NCBI GenBank assembly: GCA_029817715.1
Contig: JARUPY010000533.1
Span: 392,001-456,000, forward strand
DNA from: Melastoma dodecandrum
Taxonomy: Eukaryota; Streptophyta; Magnoliopsida; Myrtales; Melastomataceae
Length of the DNA: 64,000 nucleotides
Direction of reading: 5' to 3'
The notes beneath the pieces are model-generated. The model had not been told where the DNA came from. It ran no database searches and worked only from the letters and a program-made list of their open reading frames with translations. Position numbers and translations under genes: made by a program. Of the stretch, positions 11,476 through 22,859 are shown piece by piece (the first letter of the stretch is position 1; the number at the start of each line of letters is the position of its first letter).

Positions 11476-13097
11476 TATTCCCTTGCACGCAACCCTCCTT
11501 ATTGAATTCCACCTCAGATACAACACAGATACCCCCACAAGAAAGAAAATTTACCAATGCAACTCGGGATTTTCCACAACGAATCTGCAGCTTTCAAACA
11601 GCTCAATAACTAAGGGAAGAACCAGACAGTCATGACAGAACAGCCTTGAAAGAAACCCAAACTGCAAGGACCATTCAAAAAACAAACAGAAGGTCAGGGA
11701 ATCCTCAGCAAAGCACCCAACTCAAGACTGCAAGATCAATAATCTTCCATTGAAAAAGCAATGCAAGGTTCCACACAATTAGGCTGCCCCCATGAGAGTA
11801 ACCGTACAGGAAATGACAATAGAAACTCCAAATTCACCATTTTTACCCTTGCCATCACCACAAGCCCGAATCTACTCCAAAGAAAACGTTACATCATCCG
11901 AAAACATAGTCCTACGTCCTAAATGAACAAACTGCCCTAACACACAAGTCCAAGCTTTGGATCTAACCACGAGGGTTAAAAGAAGCAAAGGACCCAGATC
12001 AGCTTATCAACCCAGAAGTCATTCCACATGGTGGGTGAACACAAATCATCTTCCGTTTCGAACATCAGAAACCACAGCGTGATGAAACTCGAAAGGATTC
12101 ACCTTTCTGAGGGGGAACAGACGCAGTGATGGTCCTCCCTAATGGGCACGATTTGAATTTCTCAAAGGACACGACCACATTTGACACAGCCTCAATCGTC
12201 TGTCTTAAAAATAAAAATCCCAGAGCCAAAAATCCGACGCCTTTTTAACTTGCAAGAAAGAAACTCCCCACAGAGGGAAACCCACCCAAACCCAACTTGT
12301 TGAAGCAAAGATTCTTCTTTCCTGTAGCTGTTGTTGGTTTGTTTATTTGTATGTATAAAAAACGACGATGGACAAAATGTGAGAAGATGGATTAACCTCC
12401 GTTTTCTCTTTTATCAGGATTCCATTTCATGTAACCCTAATCCAACACCACCTTTTTTTCCTCCCATCCTTAACCATGGTTAGATTGTAACCACGGTTAG
12501 ATATAACCATGGTTAAGATTTAGCATGATGATTTCTTAACCATGGTTAGACTTTTCCCCCCTTGGTCATATAACTTAACTCATGCATCTGACCTCTCCCT
12601 TTAACCATGATTAACCATGGTTAGGGCGTAACTATGGACATGGGATTGGGATTGGTAACTCCTTAACCATGGTTAGACTGGTTGGCCTTGTTTTTATTAC
12701 TCTGAACATGCCCGTCGGGTAAAATGTGAAAATAATTAAAATTCCTCACGTTCTCTTTACTCGAATCATGTTAGGTGAGTCGTCAATATGACTATATAAA
12801 TTAAAGAAAGATGAAAAAGAAAAGTATACATAAAGGTTTTACTTGAATAAGATTAGTTAAGAGTGAATTCGACGTGTGAAAAATAATGAAAAATACACAT
12901 TTGCCGCCGGACAATCAAACCAAACACGTCCTTATTTTAACAACCAGAGCGACCCGGAACAGATAAAAACAAACCACACGAAATCCGCGGTCTTCCAATT
13001 GTCGTCGCTCCGGATCGCGATCGAGCGTCGTTGTCAAGCCAACGAAATAACCGCCGCCGTCGTCGTCTTCGCCAAAGAAGGCTAGCCGTAGGGGATT
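11476..13097. other. Shared upstream region of DnaJ (-) and NTF2 (+)
   Basis: Divergent intergenic region of about 1.6 kb. Positions 11476-12350 are probably 5' UTR, possibly with an intron, of the J-domain gene. Positions 12421-12700 hold a cluster of TAACCATGGTTA palindromes, listed separately. Positions 12880-13097 are NTF2 5' UTR and promoter. No coding exon is supported. Confidence 0.5.
12471..12675. repeat. Cluster of seven TAACCATGGTTA palindromes
   Basis: Five exact copies of the 12-bp palindrome TAACCATGGTTA start at 12471, 12504, 12537, 12612 and 12664. Two copies with one change start at 12488 (TAACCACGGTTA) and 12602 (TAACCATGATTA, overlapping the next). Most are followed by G or GA. 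Spacing is irregular (17, 16, 33, 65, 10 and 52 bp), so this is not a simple tandem satellite. It lies in the divergent DnaJ/NTF2 promoter interval. Confidence 0.9.
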
Positions 13098-14153
13098 ATG
13101 GATCCTGACGCTGTGGCCAAGGCATTCGTGGAGCATTACTACACCACCTTCGATGCCAACAGGGCGGGGCTATCGAACCTCTACCAGGACGCCTCCATGC
13201 TAAGCTTCGAAGGCCAGAAGATCCAGGGGGCGCAGAACATAGTCGCTAAGCTCACTTCGCTCCCCTTCCAGCAGTGCCAGCACGCCATCACCACCGTCGA
13301 TTGCCAGCCCTCTGGCCCCGCCGGCGGCATGCTTGTCTTCGTTAGCGGTAATCTCCAGCTCCCTGGAGAGCATCACGTCCTCAAGTTCAGCCAGGTCATT
13401 TTCTCTTAAAGTTTTCTCTGCTCTCTCTCTCTCTCTGTTTGGTCTTCAGGTCTTTGTTTCGTGTTACGTTTTTAACTTTTTCTGTTAGGGAATGTAGTCG
13501 ATGCGTTCCAAATCCTGATTAGATGTTTTGCTGCTTAATCGTGCGGACCTGCGTATCGATATTTTTCCAAAGAATTCTTCGACCTATATTCCATTGGCGG
13601 CAATTTCTTGTCACATGGTTGGCCGCTCTCTGCTATGGTCGTGTTGATTAGCTACAATACGGGCTATTTCCTTGGAACATTGTGACGTAGTTGGCGGAAT
13701 GTGCTTTTAGTTCAGTTGATGCTGAGGATTCGTGGATTTTGCTTGCCGATGATTTTCCTTAAGAAATTGATGTCGCAGGTCTGTTTATCAATGTTTGTTT
13801 TGTACGTTGATCATTTGGTCCGGAGGAGTTGTTCACCTTTCCTAACTGCTTCCATTAACACCTATTTACAGTTGTCTCGAAGGATGCTGCCATGTTTTAT
13901 TTGTTTTTATGGTTCAGATGGATTCTTATTGAAGCGTGTGAGTTTGGCATAATATAGCATTATACAAGGCAATAATTTCACTTGTTTGACGTGGTTAACT
14001 TAACTATCAGATCACACTCGGTGTAACATGCTGCCTCACAAACTTGACACTTGGCTTTCAATTTCTTTTGTTTATTAGATGTTCCATCTGATGCCGACGC
14101 CTCAAGGAAGCTTCTATGTCCTAAACGACATTTTTCGGTTGAACTATGCCTGA
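13098..14153 (+). CDS. NTF2: Nuclear transport factor 2 (NTF2)
   Basis: Two coding exons, 13098-13394 and 14079-14153, joined in phase 0 (donor CAG|GTCATT, acceptor TTATTAG), give 123 residues, the family's normal length. The protein starts MDPDAVAKAFVEHYYTTFD, continues GLSNLYQDASMLSFEGQKI and ends FHLMPTPQGSFYVLNDIFRL NYA. NTF2 is a small homodimeric import factor that binds Ran-GDP and FG nucleoporins and recycles Ran into the nucleus. The 684-bp intron contains nothing else recognised. In Arabidopsis, NTF2A lies a few genes from RAMP4 and LCR, matching the order here. Confidence 0.95.
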
Positions 14154-15321
14154 CAACAGAACGAAGGTGTGACTGTCTGGCCATCTCTATTCCTTTGAAG
14201 CTCTCTCAAAACAAAAGCGTGGGTTTCCTGCAAGATGTTTTCTTGTCATTGATGCTGTAACTGTCACTAAACAAGGATGATTCATTGTGATTGGTTGAAT
14301 ATGTGATTAAGGGGGATGAATTTCCTGAGGAATGGGGCTTTAGATGTTGTAGACTTGCTTTCTTGTGTTGCCTTGCTCTTTATTTTCCAGTTTGATTGTT
14401 CCATGATCTAGCAAGCCGCAGTTATGATCGTTGAGAATCAAAAGTGACTATGGAAGTTTCCTAAATCGTCCTATCTGCTTGACTCTTTTCCTCGGCATGC
14501 CATTGCTCGGGCTGAATTGTGAGCTGGACTTTCGACTTTAAGTATTGTTATCTGTTTGTTTCTTTTTGCTTCTGACCAAGATACATGAATGGGTCTTCAA
14601 CTACTGTTAGAACCTGGGAGAAATCTTTCTTTCTTTGAATTTCGATTGAATGAAGGTTGATTGCCTGAGGGCACGAGGTCTAGGTAAGCTCCCAGTTTAC
14701 TTCTTTCAATCGCATGGCATAGGCGTGGATAATCTTGCAATTTTCCTGTTACTTTTTTTAAACTCGCATTGAATAGACGTGGATAATCTTGCAGTGCGTA
14801 GACCCATATCACACATGGATGAGCATAAGCTCGCAATGCGTAGACTAGCATAGTTGAAGCAGATAAGTTCACATAGTTTGTCATTTTTTCTTTCATTTAA
14901 GTGGCAAAGGATAGCGGGGTAAGTTTCACCTAACACTCGAGTCTATCCTAGGTAACACTGTCTGTTTTACTTGATGGCTTCACGTATAATTTCTTGAATA
15001 TTTGCATCACAATGAGCCTTCACCAAGACCAGTAGTCGCCCAGATTGTAACATGATATCAGCAATTGCTGTTGAGAATAATAACTATATCATTAAACCAA
15101 TATCAACAATGATGTGCTAGTGTTTCAAATACGGTTAACAACCACGGGATAGACCTGACTGTTTGAAAACCCCTTACCCTACTCCTGAAGCATTTACCCA
15201 CCCAGAAACATGGACCAGATAGACTGTACAACCAAGCTTTCTTACACCAGCTGATCAGGATATATAATATGCATATACACCAGCTGAACTACCAAAGCAG
15301 AAAGGACATGATTAGAGCTAT
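14154..15321. other. NTF2 3' region to CAMTA4 3' end
   Basis: Convergent interval with no gene recognised. A short phrase GTGGATAATCTTGCA occurs twice (about 14726 and 14779) with related flanks, a minor local duplication. The right end should contain the CAMTA4 3' UTR. Confidence 0.4.
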
Positions 15322-18300
15322 CTAAGGGAAATAATTCATGGACTCGGCCGGTTCGACCCCAGTCACTGTTGGTGTTGCTTCTTCACTAGATACGCTTCCA
15401 AGCTCGGCCTGCCAATGGAAAGAGAAGTCACAAAGTAGTGAGGATAGACGTATAAAGAAGAAGACATCGACCACCACCAAGACAACAAGAAAACATGACA
15501 TGTCGATCAGGACTGTCAACGGAAGGGCTTTGTACCAATTTAAGTTAGTTACGAAAATATTTCATGAAATAGGGTAAGCAGTTTCAAAATTCGTCAAATA
15601 ATGCCCCAAAACTAGAGTTAACATCTGATTTTTTATTTCACTCCTTGAAATCAGAGTTGTCAACTCCGACTTCTTTAAAGAGGGAAATCGGATTTGTCAA
15701 CTTCGATTTCAAGGCATTATTTGACGAATTTTGAAACTATCTATCATATTTCACGAAATATTTCCGCGACTAATGTTATTTTGGAACAAACCCCCAAAGG
15801 AAATGCATTTACAATCTATTGACATCAGAGATGACAATAACTTTCCTCTTGTCATTTAACTTACTCCAATGCAGAAGTGGACTCGAAAGCAGTTGACCGT
15901 TCTAAAGAATCTCTTCCTTTTTCGACAAAGCAGACACTAAGGAAGTCCCTTACGCAAAATTGTTGTATAAAGACTATATTATTGACTAGAATGTGGATTT
16001 ATCCTCGTTTCAAGTATGACATGGTAGATGTAATCTCTAGTAGTCATCTGATTGCTCTTTGTTAGCACAATCATCCATTTTGAATCAAGTGGAGGTGCTC
16101 ATTGGGGATACATATACCTTAGCCTGGCGGTACTTTTCAAGCATGCGGCGGTACTGCTGGCGAGCTTCAGTTGAATCAACCATTGACAAAACTCTAGAAA
16201 CGGCATCATTGATAGCAGTCTCCACTTTCTCTTTGCGGAAAACTTTGATTATATCTTCGTCCTCACTATCCTCTATAGACTTCATTTCCGGCTGGAAACT
16301 TCTTAGACCAACTCCCTTTCGTCGCCACCTCAGTATAACCCTATCTAAGATTCCAACAGCCCAACAGAAGACTCTGTAATGTTTCCTCACTTGATAACCT
16401 CTAACATGAGCCTGCCAAAAGCATAGTATTACAATCACGAAGAGAGTAAAACCCAACAAGAAGCAAGACCTCAAACTGCTTGCACTGATTGAGGGAAAAC
16501 ATACAAAGCAAACATGCACTGATTGGTCATTATTTCCATCTTACTCAAGGAAAAGAAAACCCCAATATGAAACAGATACCTGAATTTTCACTACTCGTTG
16601 GCGCAGTGATAAGAAATCCTTGCGGCCTTTCCATCCCCTATATTTCTTCTGTATAGATAACGCTGCAGAATGGTGATCACGGGCATTTTGAAGCTTGTGC
16701 ACACCTGACAACCCTTGAATGCCATCTGCAATGATACGATAACCACCCATGGCAGCAGCATCGGCAGCCTGCTTTTGCTGTCGCCTTTTGAAGGAATGGG
16801 CACGAAAGGCTAACTGTATTCGAGCAGCAGCTTGAGCAGCAGAACGAACAGCCGCTAATGTGTCCTTTAAGGAAAGCTGATCCTCACTGATTGATAGGAA
16901 GCCTCCATTTAAGCTATTTATAGTTCTGTCAGCTTCAAGTTCAGCACAACTTTTAGAAAAATCATTTTCTTCCAGGGTGAGGGAAGACAGATGACTCGTT
17001 AACGCTTTCTCAGAAAGGTAGCCAGCTAAGCCCTTATGTCCACTCATAGCAGCAACATCTGCCGGCCTTTTACCCGTTGGATCGTCCGAGGTCGGATCTG
17101 TCACAGCTCCAGGCAATGCCCCTGAAGCTATCAGAGTTGCAACCATTTTCTCCCTGGAACATAAGGCATTGTGATAAGGTGCAAACCAATGGGAAGAACT
17201 TATATATGCCACAGAAAATGTGTCGATATGACATTTAGGTCTGAAAGTAAGATAAAAATAAGTAAAAGTTACAGTAAAACCGGGAAATGACTGTAATTTG
17301 GTATATCGACATCCTAAGTGCTGTAACTGCACTATGGACATGTAAATCAACCCTAGATAGATAAACGAAATTTACTACAAGGAAGTGGTGGTTCAAAGTT
17401 CATCTTCTTACTGATAAGCTCTAATTTTGCCAACAATGATATAAAAAAACTACACCCAAGAGATATTTCTGCCAATAACTACCATAAAAAAAAGTTGGCA
17501 CTTTTATAACTACATGGTCAATAATGAAATATAAGACGATCTTTTGTACCTTCCGTATTTTGCAGCCCAGTGCAGAGCAGTCCAGCCATTAATATCACGG
17601 TAATTGACGTTGACCCCCATTTTGAGAATAGGCGTTAAAGCCCATTCAAATCCCAAACCGGCAACCATGTGTATAACACCCTGCTCTTCCTTGGAAATAC
17701 AACAGCCTGTCTGGTCCTGTCCTTTCCATCTGAGGGAAACCCAGTTTTGTAACTTGTCCTTCAGAAGTTTCTCAAGGAGCCAATTAGTCATTTCCAACGA
17801 ACTTTCACTGTTCATCAAAAGAACCTCTACGATATGGCTCCACGAATCATCGACAGCTTTCAAATCTCCAAATTGATAATCATCTGATTCGGTGTTGTCA
17901 TTATTCCTCCCCAAGCTATCACATAAAAGCATTTGCGCAAAACTGACTAATAGCAACAACTCATCGGGGCTCCTAGCTACTTCATTTGATCTGAAGTTGC
18001 TTGTGAGAGGTACAGTTGGCTTGATACGATATTCAAATTCTCTGACCTCAGAACATGACTCACGATTTCCAGAAGTAATACAGAGAGTGACTTTCCCAGG
18101 CAAATGAGGAGGAGCATTACATCGAATGACGCCCTCCTGAATTATATCCACAGGAACCTCAGTGTCACCAAACATACACCTCCAGGTAGATTTCGGCGAA
18201 TCAGAAAGGAAAGATCCAACAATAATAACCTGCACAGAAAACAGTTATGGTAAGCCCCCCCCCCAATGTTTTCCCATGCTTTTGTAGCTGAGCTGATTAT

Positions 18301-21300
18301 TGATAATCAGGAAGTGACAATGGAGTTGATTAGATGCACAGCAGATAGTAGAGTTTTTTCACCTTTGACCCGTAAGAGTTGGGAGTATAAATTAACAAGA
18401 CCAGTAAGCAGCTTCCCTGATTTTCCATGGTGTTTTTACAAACTAATATGCTGATGAATTTCTAAAAATAAAATTTCACTACGACACTTTAGCAAGCGCG
18501 TCCTTTTAAAAATTCCGATACAAGAATTAGTTTGGAAAAGAGAAAAGATACAAGGATAAGCTCTGGTTTCTTTTCCAAGATATTGTTAATTCATTGTGGA
18601 ACATATCACTCATCCAGTTAATCATTGTTCTCTAAGATACTCGCATAATTTTTTTTGTAAGAGTGACAGTTACTAATTGTGTAAGACAACGCCCAATGAT
18701 GTTAAAAACAAAATTTTTAGTCAAGTTAGACTTTGACAGATGTATCAACCTTAGTAGACTCAGAGGTGTAGCCCCAGTCTGGACATACTTCCAGGATTGT
18801 AAACTTCTGCTTTTCCGCGACAGTCAAACCTACATTACCAGGAATATGCAAGAGTTCATCTGGATTGGTGAACTCATTTTCCATCATGGATGGGAAAGAC
18901 GAGAGCTTCAGATCAACTGCATATGGAAGAGACGAAGCTGGAAAAACAGTGATATTGCATATTAATAAAGTTTAGGAGTTAAGCTGATAAGTCCTTTCAT
19001 CGAGTTCAGAGTGCCCACATACTCTTACCTTCATCAACCTCCTTCAAATCTAACCAATAGTCTTGCGATTCTTCCATCGGTTCCTTCCTTCCAGAAGAGG
19101 CCAAATTTTCCTGAAAAACAGAAATTTCAATTCATTAAAACTGCACTCATTTTTTTGTCAAAAAACACACCATGCAACAAATGAAAATTTCTGATTTAGT
19201 TGAATCCTCATAACATTAGCAACAAAGTAGATATTTTGTCGTGTTGTAACTCTCCATGCTTAGAACATCAAAACAAGAAACTAGATAATCGACAATTCAT
19301 ATGCTTAGTGTCTCAGTCAAATATGCTTAAAAATATATAGGCATTTTTCTCAATAGACTTATGCAGAGTAACTCACACTAGACTCCAGGATCTCTGACCA
19401 GAAGGAAGAATCATTTTCATGTGATGGACTTTCAAGATAAGGCGTATAATAATCTGCAGAAAATGATTTGATCAGGGACTATTTCAGCTTCACTTATCTT
19501 GAGCAGTAACAAGGTAAAAATAACATTGTATAACTTCAAAAATTTAAGGTAAACAAAGACATCCAGCATTGTCAAACATTCTCAAGCTTTTTAGATGATC
19601 CTAGAGATGAAATAGATTAATATATCCACTCCCATCTGGTTCGCTTTACAATTGAATAATGTATCTAAATCTATCTATTTGATTTGGAGAAAAAGCTTCA
19701 AAAGTAAGTTCCCAATATCAGGAAATACAATTTAAGATAAGCTAATCTCTGATGTATTTGAATGGAAAACGTTCTAGGAAGGCCCATGAAGACATGGTAT
19801 CATGGCTTAAATACCTGGAAGATGATGCAATGTCTTGCCACAAAATCCATTGTCTTCAGAAGGGTGTTGAATGGCTTTGCAACTTTCAGGACCATGCAGG
19901 CTGGCCTGAAGCTGGTTTTGAGCAGAAGCCTCCACTTCATAAACCTGAAATCTCGACCAATCCTCATCATTTCCTAAAAATGGCTCGAGCTCCTTAATTT
20001 CGTCATCATTCAAACTAAGCTGCTCCTCAATCCTCTTCAAAGCTTTGCCAACTTCTATATTACACGAGCTGCCAAATTCCGTTGTAGTGTCCCCATTCAT
20101 GTGATCAGGGCCATTGGCCTGTGACCCTGAGCTAACTTCAGCAGAACCAGGACTCAAATTGCTATTTGAGTCACTTAAGGAGGTATTGCGCTGATATCCA
20201 TAGACATAAGACCCAGGACTAACTATTTGACCCAATCCAGGAGATGATTCAGGAGACAACAGGCCATCTGATTCAAAAGTTGGCTTCCCCTGTATGCACC
20301 AGAAGCATCATTACCTATTAGTGCCACCGTAACATAAATCATCCCCACTCCTGAAGTTTCCCAGCTTTGGAGCATTTAAGCAATACGAACGCATTCAGAA
20401 GAAGACTGCAACTAATCCCGAGAAGAAATTCTAAATTCTCATGGGATTCTAGATAATTCTGGACCACTTAAGGTGATGTGAGCCTATTATCCAAATAATG
20501 ACAACACTCAAGCCCTTGTCTCGCCAGATTGATCAACTACATAAATACTCCATCACCATTGTGCTCTATTTCTAGTCTCCACCCCGTCATCCATGTTAAT
20601 ATAAGAGCATGATTTTTTTCAATGTCTTAACTGCATCTAGGTAAGTTCAAGGTCAGAGAAGGCATCAAAAGGAACAAACCACCCACCTCTGTTATGTCTC
20701 TGTAATGCACAAGGACAATGTGCTCGTATGCCCTGCTTGGAATAAATAAAGCAATTCATGGGAAGTCAGCTCAATTAAGTGAAAGACCAAAAAATTTCCA
20801 ATAAGAATGGATTGGATATTTAAAGAACTATGTCTAGATTTCCGGTAAAGGTAACTGCAAAACTTATTTTTGTAAAGGTAGGCTCATTTTGGTCATTCAC
20901 CAATAAAAGTGACCAGATCATTATATATAAATCTTCGTATGAATGAATTGACATTGTACTCAGAACCGATACCACACCGCCATACAGGGAATAGCGGGTA
21001 AGAATTGGGGAAATTTACTCACGGATCAAGAATCCAGTAGCTGCGCCTCTGAAAATTAGGGTTGTCTTCTCCGTGTGCATAGTAACAATTAAGGGCTTCG
21101 ACATTCCCTACCTAAGGTCAGGAATACTCTAAAGATCAGTTCCTCAGTCAACATCTCATCCTTTACGGATATATTAAATGTCGTGACGCAGGATAACTGT
21201 CCCAAATTGCAGTCTAATGAGGAAAGTGATCATATTTTGCATAATGAAGACGAAGATGCACTCATATTCAACAACAGAGGACCTTGAGTCGTTCATGTGC

Positions 21301-21741
21301 TTCACCAACAGTTCTCTGGTCCTTCTTCTTACGCCAATTGTGGCCATCGCGGCGGAAAAAACGATTCACCTTCTTGTCATAAAGGAACAAGGATCCACCT
21401 GTTGAGACTTAACGCTTCTCAACTCGTCGCATTTAAAAGATGACAATGGCCAGGACTTACATGCCGAATAATTCAAGGGAAACGAAATGCAATGAAACTT
21501 ACTGTTGGGAAGCTGAGGCGTCTCTTTGGCACGTTGGGACTCCTGATGGTTCAGTAAGATAAAGTGAATTTCCGCAGGCTTCAGCCACCGAAACCGCGCA
21601 TCACGGCACAATTTGTTTATATCATATCCTGAAAGAGTTAGAATCCCTTGTTAAGGTATGACAACAAATTACGCCGACAACACAACTGACAGTAGAGCGA
21701 ACTAAGATACTGTTACTCAACTCAATAATACCGCGGGGCAT
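15322..21741 (-). CDS. CAMTA4: Calmodulin-binding transcription activator, CAMTA4 type
   Basis: Thirteen coding exons on the minus strand: 21732-21741, 21503-21628, 21283-21398, 21023-21111, 20687-20732, 19815-20289, 19377-19453, 19029-19110, 18750-18937, 17550-18229, 16580-17153, 16118-16411 and 15322-15408. They total 2844 nt (947 residues) with every phase consistent. Domains: CG-1 DNA-binding domain at about 5-129 (YDINKLCRDARFRWLKPAEI, SLFLYDKKVNRFFRRDGHNW, AYEHIVLVHYRD), TIG/IPT fold at about 385-470, ankyrin repeats at about 600-690 (DINGWTALHWAAKYGREKM), three IQ motifs at about 745-835 and a Trp-containing calmodulin-binding helix after them. CAMTAs read Ca2+/calmodulin signals and bind CGCG-type promoter elements in cold and defence responses. 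The start MPRGYDINK comes from a 10-nt coding exon and is the least certain join. An unspliced 5' leader exon probably lies near 22000-22200. Confidence 0.93.
15525..15795. mobile_element. MITE-like inverted-repeat element in CAMTA4 last intron
   Basis: The two ends form a long imperfect inverted repeat with arms of roughly 80 bp. The inner 24 bp (15581-15605 against 15715-15738, core AAAATTCGTCAAATAATGCC) are a perfect match in inverse orientation. The outer parts (GGGCTTTGTACC against the complement of GGAACAAACCCCC) are partly diverged. It is about 270 bp long with no coding capacity, which is typical of a non-autonomous DNA transposon. It sits inside the intron between CAMTA4 exons 12 and 13. 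No clear target-site duplication was seen. Confidence 0.7.
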
Positions 21742-22859
21742 CGAAAAAAGGATATCTACTAGTCCCAAAGTCAAGTCAAGCCATGTCAACGATCAAACGA
21801 ACTTAGAAACGAAGCAATTAAAAGGGTCTCCAACGCCACCTGCAGACATTACGACAGTTTTCCCCTAGCCTCGAATCAACCAAGAATCCACCAACTAATC
21901 GTCGAGTGACTCGGCTTTGGTTAGCTCGGATCAGTCGCGCCTAATCCTTCGATTGCTGCCTCCTGCGGCACGGAAAACGGAGAAACGAAGCGCCATACTC
22001 ACGGCTTGAGGGTTTCGAATTATGACCGGATCACGGGCGAGAGTGTTGCCCTCGTCGTTCGCCCATGGGAAGAATTTCGAGCGGATGGCGACGTTCTGCC
22101 GGAAGCAAGCGGTAGAATTAAGAGGACGCGAGGAGGGGGTTGGCTGAGAGGACAGTCAGGTCGTGATCTCCTGCACCTACGCTCACGGTAAAACTGTAGT
22201 GACTCGATGACGTGGTATTTGTTCATTGGTTACATGGAAGGTGCAGGATGACTTTTTATTACAAAGGAAGAAGAGCCTGTTGTTTTGTCGGATTGTAGGT
22301 CAAACAAAGTCAGCTGAACACAACGGGTCCCCCACAATTTCTACATGAACGTTGCCCACGAGCCACATGCGAACGAATATATTATAACATGAGTTGTGTC
22401 AGATATACGAAAATAAATCATATTAATCTCAGTTAAAGTGGATACGCATCTAGAGCTTTGTATGTGAAACGTTCCCTGAAAAACACACAGCTTTCGTAGC
22501 CATAAATGTCTGATAAAGTTCTTTCAATGTTGTTCGAACCACTTCTATCCCCGTCCGCCGTCCTCGGAAAGATCTCGCCAGATGCTTAGAATCTGTGAAG
22601 CCCATGATAGGAGCCAAGTAGGAGCCCAGCTAACTCATGACGAGGGACAGATAGAAGCAAGCCCAGCTGCCGAATTGAGGTCGCTGAGGCCTGCGCTGCT
22701 TTTGTGATAAAAGACAAAAGCTGTTGCAGGTTGCGGAGAAGACTGTTAAGGAATTGTTGGAGAGCGGTGGTGCTGCGGACGTCTAGTAGCGCACACACCA
22801 AGGGCAGCTGTCAACACCAATCGCTGTTTCTGGAGTTCACAGCGCCAAGGGAGCGTCAG
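21742..22859. other. CAMTA4 promoter/leader and sequence left of the copia element
   Basis: A minus-strand donor AAGCC|GTGAGT at about 22001 suggests a non-coding first exon of CAMTA4 between about 22000 and 22200. From 22200 to about 22860 no gene is recognised. The right part may belong to the 5' region of the retroelement, but no LTR was identified. Confidence 0.4.

Noticed and set aside
11153..11635. 160-codon plus-strand frame
   Set aside because: Antisense shadow of the J domain, which is unambiguous on the minus strand.
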